This document shows positions 20,280 to 31,198 of a stretch of DNA of 64,000 nt, piece after piece (position 1 is the stretch's first letter; each line of letters opens with the position of its first letter). Made by a program: the position numbers and the translations under genes. Origin of the DNA: Rhizophagus clarus. Its lineage: Eukaryota; Glomeromycota; Glomeromycetes; Glomerales; Glomeraceae. The notes under the pieces were generated by a model. It was given only the letters and a program-made list of their open reading frames with translations, was not told where the DNA came from and ran no database searches. The stretch spans positions 1,304,501 through 1,368,500 of the forward strand of contig BLAL01000058.1 in the NCBI GenBank assembly GCA_015698045.1. Direction: 5' to 3'.

Positions 20280-20482
20280 TGTTTGAAAGCAGATTAATTA
20301 TAGTTTTATGTATTAAAAAAGTAAAAAGTTTCTAAAATTTAAAAAACTATCTCATTTATAAAAATAAATAAAAATTTTACAATTTTTCATATTTATATTT
20401 TGTAATGAAAAAATTTTTTTTTATATATACTTTTCTGGTTTATCTTAATACCTATAAACTATCTGTGATCGGCTTTCAAATA
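20280..20482. mobile_element. MITE, copy B of an in-window pair
   Basis: Starts 'GTTTGAAAGCAGATTAATTA' and ends 'TATCTGTGATCGGCTTTCAA', the inverse of copy A's start. The body matches copy A in inverse orientation. Copies A and B could be two insertions of one family, or together the long arms of a 1.9-kb foldback element. Confidence 0.62.
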
Positions 20483-20729
20483 AAAACAATCTCAGATGCA
20501 ACCTAAAAATCACTGAGTGATATAGCTTTCATTTAACAATCAACTGATTTGTAATTTTAGGGCATATAACTCGATTGGCACACAGATGTTTGGATGTCAG
20601 AAACTGTTAAAATTATCTAATATGATCCTGATACTATATGCAGTGATGTGCTTAGAAGGCTTCCAATGACTTTTTATTGGAATTGGAAGGCTTGGAATTG
20701 AATATCTATACGTGTACTGATCATCAAAG

Positions 20730-21160
20730 GTTAAATAAGAAATGCTCATGTCGATTATGTCACGACTACGACTGTAGCGTAGTACATATATCCAACAATG
20801 GAAAAATTTATTAATTAACACCCCATCAAGGTGATCACCAAAGGTTATAACCTATGCGGGAATGTTCAACTTCAAATAGGAAATGCTCATGTCGATCATG
20901 TCACGTACACGTGGAAATTTAATTCGTCAATATAAAAAGTACCAATAAAAAAAAAAAATCAGATAAATGATCATGTCGATCTTGTCACCAGCCAATCATC
21001 CCGTTAAAATTGTGCACGTGGAAATTTTATTCGTCAATAAATAAAATATTTAAATTGCCCACATCATGTCGATCTTGTCACCAGCCAATCCAGCCAATCA
21101 TCCCGTAAAAATTGTGCACGTGGAAATTTTATTCGTCAATAAAAAAAATTAAAAAACCGG
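20730..21160. promoter_or_regulatory. Tandem upstream repeats with CACGTG
   Basis: Four related blocks precede the gene at 21291. Each has 'CATGTCGAT.(A/T)TGTCAC', and the last three add 'CACGTGGAAATTT' and 'ATTCGTCAATA' (about 20875-20935, 20965-21040 and 21065-21145). The final two also share 'CAGCCAATCATCCCGT' and 'AATTGTGCACGTGG'. CACGTG is the classic E-box recognised by bHLH factors. The position 130-560 bp upstream suggests a duplicated control element, which is inference. Confidence 0.5.
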
Positions 21161-21290
21161 ATAAATGTTTTTCCATTATTATCTTTTTTAAAAAAGAAAT
21201 CCACCATTTATTTATTTTTTCCATTCATTAACACCGATAAATTATCACGTGATAAACACATCGCAATTTGTTCTGAAATTTTTCTTTCAA

Positions 21291-23405
21291 ATGGACGTTA
21301 ATGTTAATATACAAAGCATACAAAGGGATGATATTGATATAATAGTTCAAATCAATGATCCGCCATCAAAACACGTATCAGTCAGTTTAAATCCTGGAGA
21401 AAAGCTATCAAAGATTCGCGAAAGACTTGAACAAAATAGTAGAATTAGAATGAATGATACGATATCATTTGCAAATAAAGTCGTTCAAATCAATAATAAT
21501 AATGTTGAGAATTTTTTAGCCGAGGTAGCAAAGGAAGATGAAAAAAAGAAAACTTTAGAAAAAATTATAGATAAAAACGACAATATACTATATTTAAAAT
21601 CAGAACCTGATTGGAAATTTTTAAAAGATAAACTTAGATTAGAATACGGGTTTACTTCGATGTTAGAAAAGGCTAACAAGAAAGCATTTACAATAATGGA
21701 GGGTTGTAAAATGACAGAAATTGTCGATGGATGTAAACATAATACAATTGAAATCGATTTAGAGGAAGACCAGATTATGAAAAATGAATTCCTTTTAGCT
21801 GCGGAAACCAACATGCTAAGAACAACATATGGAAGTTCGAAAATTGAAAAATCTAATTGTAAAACTAATTTAACTTGCGCCATAAGTGAATATAGTAAAG
21901 CGTCTTTAGAATTTAGATTGCAACCAGATTCAGAATTTATTAAAGAAGTAAAAGATGCCATAGAATCCAAAGATCCTAGAAACTTTAAGAAAATCACTGA
22001 GAAATTTGGTCAATTTATTCCAACGGAAATCATATTGGGAGGAAGAGCTTATTTTAAGAGCTCAAATATTTCAAGAGATCGTTCTGAGGAAAATTCTAAT
22101 AAATTTGAAGTAAATACGGGTGGTACAGTTGGTCAGACTCCAAACATCAGAATAGAAAGTAATACAGAAAATTTAAGCAGAAATATTAATAACTCTAAAC
22201 GTGAATGCTTTAAGTTAATTGGAGGACAACAACTTAGTATTAATAACTTTGATGAAAAAGATTGGGTTGAATCTTTAAAGGATTTCAGAAATTGGAGTTG
22301 TATAAAATTTAAGAATTCCATTAACATTTTTCAACCTTTACCTGAAAATTTACGTAAACAAATTTTATTATCAGTTGGAAAAAAAATTCTTCATACAAAT
22401 ACTGAAGATTTTACATATTATTTATCTGAATGTGCCAAACCAAAGGTATTTATGTTAAATATACCCGAAAATATTTCAAAAATTATACAAAACAAAGAAA
22501 GTGATTGTAGTATATTTGCAGCAGTTACGGATAAAAAGAAGGAAGATATTTATAATTGTCAAGTCGTATGGTCGCAAAATGAAGATCCACGACTTGTAAT
22601 TCACTGTATTCAAAAAAAATTTAAAGAACGTAAATGTAAATTGAATATCAGTTGGATGATCATTGGTTATGATTTAAATTTCGATTTTAGTCGTTCAGAA
22701 TTTAATACACATCTTGAAGTTCAAAAACACTGTTTTAACGCATCGGCAGGTCACCAAACTGTAATCAAACCATTAGATTTAGAATATGATTCATCGGTTC
22801 TTTGTTTTGGAATTCCTATATTAAACAAATTGAACTCTTTAAACGACTCAATTGCCATTAATCATCATTTTTTCAACGATCAAAAAAGTGGAAAAATTGG
22901 ATTATATGCATTTTCTTATTGTTTAGAAAAAAATCATTACGTTGATTTACCTGATTTTACTTTTACTGTACTCATTATTTCAACCTATCCTAATTCTGAT
23001 AATTGTGGAATATTACCTATTAAACATAATAACAAGATAAAAAATCTACTTAACTTTATTAGAAATAACCCTTTAAAACAAAAACCAAAATTTTTAAGTT
23101 TATATTCTATAGGAGAAAATTGTGGCCCAAAATTTCTAAAACAAAAAATTAATCGAATTAAAGTAAAATCTGTTGATATTAAATGTAATCAAGAAGATTG
23201 CATTTGCAAAAATGAAAAATTAGAGAAATCAGAAAATAATCTGAAATATGCGTTCTTGAATCCAATCGAGGTATTTAAAATTCTTTTATCCAATCTAATC
23301 GTTGTTCAATTTAATAGTCAAAGTAATGAGCATTCTCTCTCTACCTTTAGGCTAATGCTGTTAAAGGAAATTCCCTTACGTGCTAAAAAATTTTGCGGCT
23401 ACTAA
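21291..23405 (+). CDS. Large protein with MACPF/DUF7431-like region, about 700 aa
   Basis: The first ATG in frame is 21291 (MDVNVNIQSIQ); the frame is open to TAA at 23405 (704 aa). A likely intron at 23271-23350 (GAG|GTATTT to CTTTAG|GCTAAT) would replace the hydrophobic last residues by 'ANAVKGNSLTC' and stop at 23386, giving 671 aa. Residues 10-65 resemble a ubiquitin-like N-terminus ('SVSLNPGEKLSKIRERLE'). The middle has 'KITEKFGQFIPTEIILGGRA', like the core MACPF region in which an aligned Gly/Thr-rich strand follows a conserved 'YG.H' helix. The C-terminal half ('VVWSQNEDPRLVIHCI', 'WMIIGYDLNF') matches my memory of DUF7431 fungal proteins. No signal peptide. Function unknown; MACPF kinship is tentative. 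Confidence 0.72.
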   Translation: MDVNVNIQSIQRDDIDIIVQINDPPSKHVSVSLNPGEKLSKIRERLEQNSRIRMNDTISFANKVVQINNNNVENFLAEVAKEDEKKKTLEKIIDKNDNILYLKSEPDWKFLKDKLRLEYGFTSMLEKANKKAFTIMEGCKMTEIVDGCKHNTIEIDLEEDQIMKNEFLLAAETNMLRTTYGSSKIEKSNCKTNLTCAISEYSKASLEFRLQPDSEFIKEVKDAIESKDPRNFKKITEKFGQFIPTEIILGGRAYFKSSNISRDRSEENSNKFEVNTGGTVGQTPNIRIESNTENLSRNINNSKRECFKLIGGQQLSINNFDEKDWVESLKDFRNWSCIKFKNSINIFQPLPENLRKQILLSVGKKILHTNTEDFTYYLSECAKPKVFMLNIPENISKIIQNKESDCSIFAAVTDKKKEDIYNCQVVWSQNEDPRLVIHCIQKKFKERKCKLNISWMIIGYDLNFDFSRSEFNTHLEVQKHCFNASAGHQTVIKPLDLEYDSSVLCFGIPILNKLNSLNDSIAINHHFFNDQKSGKIGLYAFSYCLEKNHYVDLPDFTFTVLIISTYPNSDNCGILPIKHNNKIKNLLNFIRNNPLKQKPKFLSLYSIGENCGPKFLKQKINRIKVKSVDIKCNQEDCICKNEKLEKSENNLKYAFLNPIEVFKILLSNLIVVQFNSQSNEHSLSTFRLMLLKEIPLRAKKFCGY

Positions 23406-25468
23406 AAAATTCAAAATTTTTAAGTACGTGAAATTATGAACTTTTCAATAAGTAATTCATTCGAATACAATCAATCAACTATAATTTATATGTATAAGGT
23501 TTTTATTTACGGACTTTTAAGATTTATTTCAAATATTTCGAAAATAACAAACATAAGGTGTCTATAACGGAAAAGATAAAACAAAAAAAAAGAAAAGAAA
23601 TATAAAAAATAAGGAACCTATAAGATGAAATAAGCATTTTACTATCACGTGATCTTGTAATAATGTAACGAATTACGAGATAATTATAATCGAAATTTCG
23701 TTTTATATACAAATGGTAGTGTGTTAAGAATACAGCCACTGAACAAATAGAGGCATTCTTCAGCTTCAATATATACGATCAAATCATGAATTTTATACGG
23801 ATTAAATTTTAATCGAGTAGAATTGATTGTACTTCGCTTATTATTAAAGAAATACGATTGGAAAACAAAAAACTCGGACAGAAATTTAAAATATCGTTAA
23901 ATAATCATCTATATGGAATTATAGAATATATAATGACTTCAATAAAATAAAGCGCACACAGACGACGTAAAATTTCGATATTCAAAATATCAACGTTCGA
24001 ATTGAATATAACGAAATAAAATCAATGGATTACGTTTCAGATAATCATCGAAATAAATCTAAGAAAATTCATAACGTTAACAACTAAAAAATTTAGAATT
24101 ATTTTTAAATCTAGAAAGGAACGAAAAATATCGATTTCAAGAGGTCAAACTTGATACTACATTTGCAAATATAAAAGGACAAGAGCCTTATTACGCAATA
24201 ACATTCAAGTCGCATCGAGAAAGAAGAATGAAATACAACGATTAATTAAAAAAACACCAACGATTAAACAATCCGAAAAACACACCCAATGATATACGAA
24301 AAACGAAACATTCGAACACCATGGATTTACAAATACGATAAATACAATAATTAATATTAAGAGAAATCAGAGAAAATATAATGTTTCAATACAGAGTACA
24401 GATATTAAATGATAACTTGTTTTAAACACGTTATTAATAGCAAATTGGTAGACTTTAATGATTTAATTAAAAGTATATGTCCTTTTAAGTTTAACTTTAT
24501 TCTTAGAAAATATATAAGAGCAAAACAAGAAACACGTCTATCAAGAAATGAAAACGAAAACTTGGATACCAAGATGTGTGAAGTTTAAAGAAATGAAATA
24601 AGAAAAAAAGAAAAGAAATTAAAAAGGAATGGATAAGAATATATTACTTTAATAAGAATAGTTTAAAGAATTTGCGTACAAACTAGTTTTATTATAGCTA
24701 TAATTCTTAGTTTTAGCTTATCTTTCTTTCTTTTTTTCCTATCATTACATAATAAGAAGACGTATATATCTAGTAAAGAGTAATGAATCATTTAATCCTA
24801 ACATCTTAATAAAATAATTTTTTGCTAGCCAAAAAAAAGTTGGAAAAAGGGGGTGGTAAAAATAACAGACATTAAATAATGCCACAACATTATGAAACCA
24901 TCTAAATACATTAAATCTATTACTAAAATTAACGCTACCTATTCTAACTGACTCAGTATCATATTACTTTTTCTTATTTCTATATATCTTTTTTTACTAT
25001 CTTTGTCCCTAACCTTATGTTACTCTTTTCAAATTCGAAGTTCAGTTTGTTAACCATTTCTGCGTATTTAAATTTAATAAGGAAATGCGAAGAAAGTTTA
25101 AGATAGCAAGCTAACGGCTGCTAAGTATCACGTGAATTTATTTCAGCGTCCATTACCAGGCGAAAAAAGCTTTTTAAAAATCAGGGAATAAACATCTGCC
25201 GGGTTTCTCTGTCTTCTGAATTATTTTTAAGGCCTAAATGATAGATATTAGTTCGATATGGGGTTAAAAAGAGCCGACCAGAATTATCAACACGAACGTG
25301 TTTCGATCTAGTCGCGATTCTGAAGAATTAATTAGTTATATTATTTTTTCATCATCAAATTTTTTAAAAAAATTGGTGGATTAAAACCATCATTTTATAC
25401 GTAAAAAATTATAATTATTTATTTTTTCTTCTTTTTCTTTGTTTTACATAATTACATAATAAAAAATT
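23406..25468. other. Gene-free, A-rich intergenic DNA
   Basis: About 2 kb rich in A on the plus strand with no frame or repeat that I can support. It lies between the 3' ends of two convergent genes. Confidence 0.55.
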
Positions 25469-26266
25469 TTATTCTTCTTCTAAATCTTCAATTTCAGAAC
25501 TATGAAGGATCTCACTTTCAATGTCAACCTTTTCATTCCGCAAATACATCCATCCCAATTTTATAGCACATACCAAAAACATCAAAGCAATAATAAATGT
25601 AAAAATTACTTCACGCCATTTATTAAATAATAATTGACTATTAATAAATATCATATAAGTATTTGGTAAATATAATCCAACCCAAATAGTTGCTTCATTT
25701 AAAACCTCCGATTGTTGAGAAACAGATAAATACCAAGTAGAAAGAATCAAAGCTATATAAGGATGTATAACATAAATACCAAATGCCAAAAGTTGCCAAG
25801 ATATTGTTGAAATAACATAATTATTATAATTAAATGGAGGAATCGTTCCAGGTTGATGATTTTTTTCTTTTTTTATAGCATAAAAATCAATAAATATGGT
25901 AATGATGGCTAATATAATAAAAATAAAAATTCCAAATATCGCAATTAATTTTTCTATTCTCTTACGGGAATCAAAATAATTTCTGGTATGTATTAAAGTT
26001 GATTCATAATGTTCTGTTAAAAGTTTATAATAAATGTAAAGGATAATTATGATTTGTGAGAAAGAAGAAATACCAAATACAATTTGTAATGATGAGTTAA
26101 AATTTATTCCAATTTGAAATGAGATTATTCCTTGTATCGCTGACCAAATCATTAAAATACTAATTGTTATAGATAATTTGAGAAGATAATTTTTTAATGA
26201 TCTGATGGAATTTTGTGATGCTTGAGAAATTGGGTCATCATGTGATGGCAATTCTTCATATAACAT
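25469..26266 (-). CDS. Six-pass membrane protein, unknown family, 265 aa
   Basis: The ATG at 26266 (MLYEELPSHDD) is preferred over upstream codons because it follows a low-complexity leader and matches the short N-terminus of the paralog at 30049. Six hydrophobic segments are visible: about residues 30-50, 57-78, 104-127, 152-172, 182-204 and 213-235. Shared words with the paralog are 'SFSQIIIILYIYYKLLTEH', 'YVIHPYIALI..WYL' and 'FINSQLLF'. The C-terminus is acidic ('SSEIEDLEEE'). Single exon. No recognised domain; transport, sensing or a structural role are all possible. Confidence 0.78.
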   Translation of the reverse strand: MLYEELPSHDDPISQASQNSIRSLKNYLLKLSITISILMIWSAIQGIISFQIGINFNSSLQIVFGISSFSQIIIILYIYYKLLTEHYESTLIHTRNYFDSRKRIEKLIAIFGIFIFIILAIITIFIDFYAIKKEKNHQPGTIPPFNYNNYVISTISWQLLAFGIYVIHPYIALILSTWYLSVSQQSEVLNEATIWVGLYLPNTYMIFINSQLLFNKWREVIFTFIIALMFLVCAIKLGWMYLRNEKVDIESEILHSSEIEDLEEE

Positions 26267-27163
26267 TTTTATCTTTTTTATTATTTTTTTTTTTTGTATA
26301 ACAAACAGATGTAAATGTTCTCGTTTGAAAGTGAAAAAATGAATGAATGAAAAAACGGAAACTGAAACCTTTATTTCCAAAAACTTTGTAATTAATAATG
26401 AATATTTACTATGTCGTAATGATGATGTAAAGTTACGCTTTTATGATGTCATCATTGCAAGAAGATTTTCACGATTTTAAAAGAAATATCCTTTCGAAAA
26501 TTGGAAAAATCTAGTTATCACTTTGAATTTCTGGAATGGCAGTGAACTTCGTGTTAAGAAAACTTGACCTTCTTTCGAAAATATAGGATGAAATTAAAAA
26601 ATATTCTAATCACGTGCACAATTTGTCGAATTTGCCAACCACGTGACATTTAATCAATATATTTTTTGTTGCGGTTACCGTCGACTGCGGAGCTACGTAA
26701 TAAAATAAGGGAAAAATATATATATTATGTATAAAGATAATTTAGACTTGTGATTATAATAAACAATATTTTATCTAACAAAGATTTTCAGGAACAAGAT
26801 CTTTCACTAATACATAAATAATAATTTTGATGCATAAGTAACGACAGCAAAAAAAAAAATTGATTGCACGATCAATTGTCTCAAATTCTCAATTCTTACT
26901 GGACAAGCTTTATGATATAAAATTCGATAATCATTATTTATAATTTCAATTCGAAATTTTTTTTCGTGTTATATTTAACATAAAAACTTACTAAAAATCA
27001 TATGATCCAAAAACACGTATAGATATATATTGATGTTTACATAAAAAGATAGATATTAAGTATAATGCGTGCGTTTACATGTGTTAATCAATCAATTATA
27101 AAAATTCTCAAAATGTATCCTTTTAATCCGGAATTCTTACAAAGTATGATAAGTATTGTGTGT
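26267..27163. other. Intergenic, no gene seen
   Basis: AT-rich spacer between two minus-strand genes. It contains the promoter region of the membrane protein gene and the 3' flank of the kinase. Confidence 0.5.
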
Positions 27164-28693
27164 TTATTCTCTAACATCTTCCATCTCATCTTTAATTAAA
27201 AAAAAGAAAACTAAAATTAATTATTTTATTAGAAATTCACATTAAAATAATTTTTTTTTTTTTACCTGAATCATTCAATTTCAATTTAGTAATATCAATT
27301 TGCAAAGATTCTATTAAATGAAAGTAAAATATATGAAATTTAGCATGAATCTTCCTTAAAAATAAAATTTATCAATTACCTGAGTATTTCATGCTTGATA
27401 TATTATCATATTGTTCATAATAATCGTCGGAATTTTTTGGCTCAGGTAGATCATTAAAATCAAGTAATCTACTTGTATAAATAGCTTCAGGGTGCGTTTC
27501 ATAAGATAAAGCTAAACTAGTTGAAGTTAAACTATCAGTTGTTAAGCTATTATTGATCTCTTCTACTTCTTTAATTTGCCTTATTAATTCAGTCTCATAG
27601 CTTGAATTTTTTCGGTATTCATTACATTCTACAAACCACCATTGGTCAAAAATTGTTGCAATTTCATTTGCTGTTGGCCTATTTGATGGATTCGCATCTA
27701 AACATCTTTTGATCAAATGCAAAATCAATTGGGGTACTTTGATTCTAAAAATTGGTCTAAGTCCTTGACAAATACTTAACGCTAAAGGTTTTTTGTGGAT
27801 CACATCATGATAAGGAGGTAATCCTGAAATAACTTCATACATAATTATACCAAAACTATAGATATCAGAAGCTTTGGTATAATTTTGTCCTCTCAATATT
27901 TCAGGAGCGATATATGGTAAAACACCGTATATTTTTTTATTTGTATCTTCTAATACATTATAATCTGCGGGTCTACATAATCCAACATCAGCTATAAAAG
28001 TATCGGTGAGGTCTTTTAATATATTTCCAGTATGTAAATCCCGATGAATTAACTCATTTTGATGAATATAATAAATTCCATCTGCAATTCTCTGTAAATT
28101 ACCAATCTTATCTAACAAATTTAACCTATAATAATATTTATCTAGATAACTTCGTAAACTTCCAAACCCTGCATATTTCAAAACCATCATATAATCTTTT
28201 GTCTTTGGATCTTGAGTCACTCCATAAAATTTAATAACTTGTTTAGAATTTTCTTCTGCTTTGGTTATTTTATGATGTGATGCAATCTACGTATACGAAA
28301 ATATATTAGTAAAAATTTCAATATTTTCGTTAAAAAAAGTAAATTATTTAATACTTCATTGATAAATTCAGATGTAATATTTTTCGAATTATTTATACTT
28401 TTCAGGGCAACATTTTTATACAAATTCTTTCTATCCCATCTTTGATTTGTTTGATTCCATGTACTATACATTGGTCCATCAATCCACTCTGCCTCATAGA
28501 CTTTTCCAAACCCGCCTTTTGCAATGTATTTAATACCTACAAACCTACTGTAAGGTATCCACTCCAATGCTTCACGTATATTAGTTGCTGATAGCTGAGA
28601 ATCTTGAATAAATTTATCAATGAGATTGTTACCACTTGTCCAATTTTTAAAGTCTTGTTTAAAATAATTTATTTTATAAGGATGAAGTGACAT
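27164..28693 (-). CDS. Protein kinase (TKL-like), 438 aa, four exons
   Basis: Exons (minus) 28693-28355, 28286-27380, 27310-27266 and 27189-27164 join in phase to 438 codons plus stop; all introns are GT-AG and 43-76 nt. A short N-terminus with 'FKNWTSGNNLIDKFIQ' precedes the kinase domain: 'IAKGGFGKVYEAEW' at about 57-70, Lys98 in 'VALKSI', 'LIHRDLHTGNIL' with Asp196, 'IADVGLC' with Asp213, and 'GVLPYIAPEIL'. It looks catalytically competent. After 'HPEAIYTSRLLDF' a short acidic tail is coded by two micro-exons and ends 'DEMEDVRE'. It lacks the Cys-rich N-terminus of the 5.4-kb and 48.9-kb kinases and resembles the gene at 58.2 kb in its start. It lies between two divergent membrane-protein paralogs. 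Confidence 0.86.
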
Positions 28694-30048
28694 AATTAAT
28701 TAATCAATATTCAATAGTACCCTTTAATTTGGTAAAATTCTAAATGTCAATATATATATAAATTATACCGAAAAGGTTTCTCCGGTTTTACTATATTTAA
28801 AATCCGTTTTCGTTTATAGTTTACACGTTACACTATTTTGACTTTATATTATTGTCGTTTCAGAAATGTGTAACACGACGCAAAATTCTTTGTGAATCAT
28901 AAGGCTATCAAGTTTTGGACAGGAAATCGACCAAATTAAGAGCTTATATTTATTCCACAACCCCCCAATTTAACTGTGTTGCATGATCATCGTATTCGTT
29001 TATCCGGATAACCGAATATTTAAGGATATCCATTTTTTAACGAATAACACCGAAGAAATCGATATAAATGATCCATGCGATATCCAACGAGTTTTAAGAT
29101 TCCAATGGGTCATATGGGTAATAATTTGCATGATAAATATAGTTAGAAACCATTTTTTTTTCCTAGTTTTTGATGCGCAATAAAGTTATAAGGGTTTAAA
29201 AGTTTAAACAAACTTCAGTTACTTTTTTATACAAAAAAATTCATTAACAAAAGTTGATTTTAAATTAAAGTTTGGCAAATTTATTATTCAAAATTCTGAG
29301 ACTTTGTTAAAAGTTAACAATAATTTTTATCAGATTTGTCTTATTTAAAGACTAATCTAAATCATATTTTGCAACAATTTATTTATTTTTTTTTTTTCGG
29401 AAAAAATAGTATACTGTTAATAATCGTATTACAAAATAAATAATTTACCTATAATAAATCCGTTCTTATAAAAAAAATATTATCATTTAATTCTACCCAC
29501 AGAACTTGATTTAATGATGTTATTAGTACGCAAATCTATTTTTACATATGATTCACCCGATAAAAATTGCGTCTGTAGCCTGAAAAGATGAAGCACTGCT
29601 TAATCCATATAAGCTATTTTCTTTTTGTTTTTAAAAAAGGCGGTGGTATAAATTAATTTACTGCGCCATTATTATTTTTTGAAAAAAAAAAAAATCTTGT
29701 TATTTTCTGACATTAATATTTGTTCATAATTGTATCATTTAATAATAATCAACAAAAAATTAGTAATAAGAATTACATCATTTTTGACTTAATAAAGTTA
29801 AAAAAAAAAAGCCTTGGAGAAAATTATTAAATGATGTACTGTACAACAAAAATCGTTACACATAATGTGTTATTATTAAGGTAAAATACGCCCAATTTTT
29901 TTCAAATTAACTATCTATATACTGTATATGTTTTTTTTTTATTTTATTTTATAAACTTATAAGAAAGATGATGATAATTTTTTTTTTTTTTTTTTTACGA
30001 AAAATTTTTATAAAAATTTTCTTTTCGTTTCCATTCAATTAAAAAGAA
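28694..30048. other. Intergenic, no gene supported
   Basis: About 1.35 kb of AT-rich DNA with A/T runs. A 66-codon frame at 28983-29183 has no family features. It should hold the divergent promoters of the kinase and the membrane protein at 30049. Confidence 0.5.
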
Positions 30049-30819
30049 ATGCCTGCTGATAACACGGAAGATAGAATAACTTGTAAGAGATATTCGATCC
30101 CTTTAGGGATCGCATTTTTTCTTTTGGCAATTATTTCCTTGATACAAGGAATAATTGCGATTACTTTCGGTTCATTATTTCATTCATATTCTTTGAGTAC
30201 GTTTGGTATCTCATCTGTTGGTCAAATCATAATCGTTTATTACATTTATCATCAACTCGTAACCGAACATCTCGCGAGGAAAATATCTTCTACCCCTACA
30301 GAAACTACTCCAATTTTAAATAATACTAGGAATATTATTAATAATCGTAGAGCAACTGAAAAGAAGATTGCTATTACTGGAATGTCCATTTATCTTTTTT
30401 TAGCTGCAATTACATTATTCACCGTATTTTACATTAATAAAAAAATGGATGAAAAAGATCCTAATAATCCTTCAAATCCACCATCTGATGGTGATCGAAA
30501 TAGACCACCTATTCAAATTTTATTATTCTCTATTTACGCAATACATCCTTTTTTTATTTTAATACCTCTCGCTTGGTACCTTACTCATTCTTCTAATAGT
30601 CCATCCCCAGCTTGGAGAAATGCGACCATTTGGTCCTTATTATTATTCCTTATGGCTTATACTCAATTTATAAATAGTCAATTGTTTTATTTTGTTACTT
30701 GGGGAACTACAGAAATCGTTTGTACTTTAATAATGGTATCATTATTTTTAATATATTCTATCAGATTATTTATATTGTACGTATGGAAAGGTGGAAATTA
30801 TGAGAATATTGTGCCTTAA
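30049..30819 (+). CDS. Six-pass membrane protein, paralog of 25469-26266, 256 aa
   Basis: Single exon, ATG at 30049 (MPADNTEDR). Hydrophobic segments lie at about 19-42, 46-68, 104-126, 154-176, 189-212 and 217-242. It shares 'SSVGQIIIVYYIYHQLVTEH', 'IYAIHPFFILI..AWYLT', 'NATIW' and 'INSQL' with the gene at 25469. A Pro/Asn/Asp-rich loop ('DPNNPSNPPSDGDRNRPP') lies between segments 3 and 4, longer than in the paralog. No known domain recognised. Confidence 0.8.
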   Translation: MPADNTEDRITCKRYSIPLGIAFFLLAIISLIQGIIAITFGSLFHSYSLSTFGISSVGQIIIVYYIYHQLVTEHLARKISSTPTETTPILNNTRNIINNRRATEKKIAITGMSIYLFLAAITLFTVFYINKKMDEKDPNNPSNPPSDGDRNRPPIQILLFSIYAIHPFFILIPLAWYLTHSSNSPSPAWRNATIWSLLLFLMAYTQFINSQLFYFVTWGTTEIVCTLIMVSLFLIYSIRLFILYVWKGGNYENIVP

Positions 30820-31128
30820 ATATTCTAAAAAAAAAAAAAAAAATTTTTTTTGTTGTTGTTGTTGTTACGTGCGTGTGTGAAAGTATATATATATATATAT
30901 ACATACATATTTTTTGGATCTATTGCCGTATTTTTCTTATTTGTAAATTTGCTTATTATTAAAATTCATAATAATTATTGTAATTATTACAATAAAAATT
31001 ATGACATTGTTTATAAATTTTCTATTAAAATCTTGTTATGCTTATCTATTATGATTAATTGAACGTCAATTTGACTAACATTTATTTTTTCAGAGATACA
31101 AGTGTAACGAATGATTCAATATTATTGT

Positions 31129-31165
<37 letters not shown>

Positions 31166-31198
31166 TTTTACCTTCCCTCGTAATTTTGTAAACACATC
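30820..31198. other. Low-complexity spacer before the Crinkler-like gene
   Basis: Contains poly-A, a TTG/TGT run, a TA/CA microsatellite near 30880-30910, and a pure run of 31 A at 31131-31161 ending only about 37 bp before the start codon at 31199. Length differences between individuals are likely in this run. Confidence 0.65.

Noticed and set aside
21249-21290. Upstream start of the MACPF-like gene at a GTG codon
   Set aside because: Not a eukaryotic start of choice; the first ATG is at 21291.
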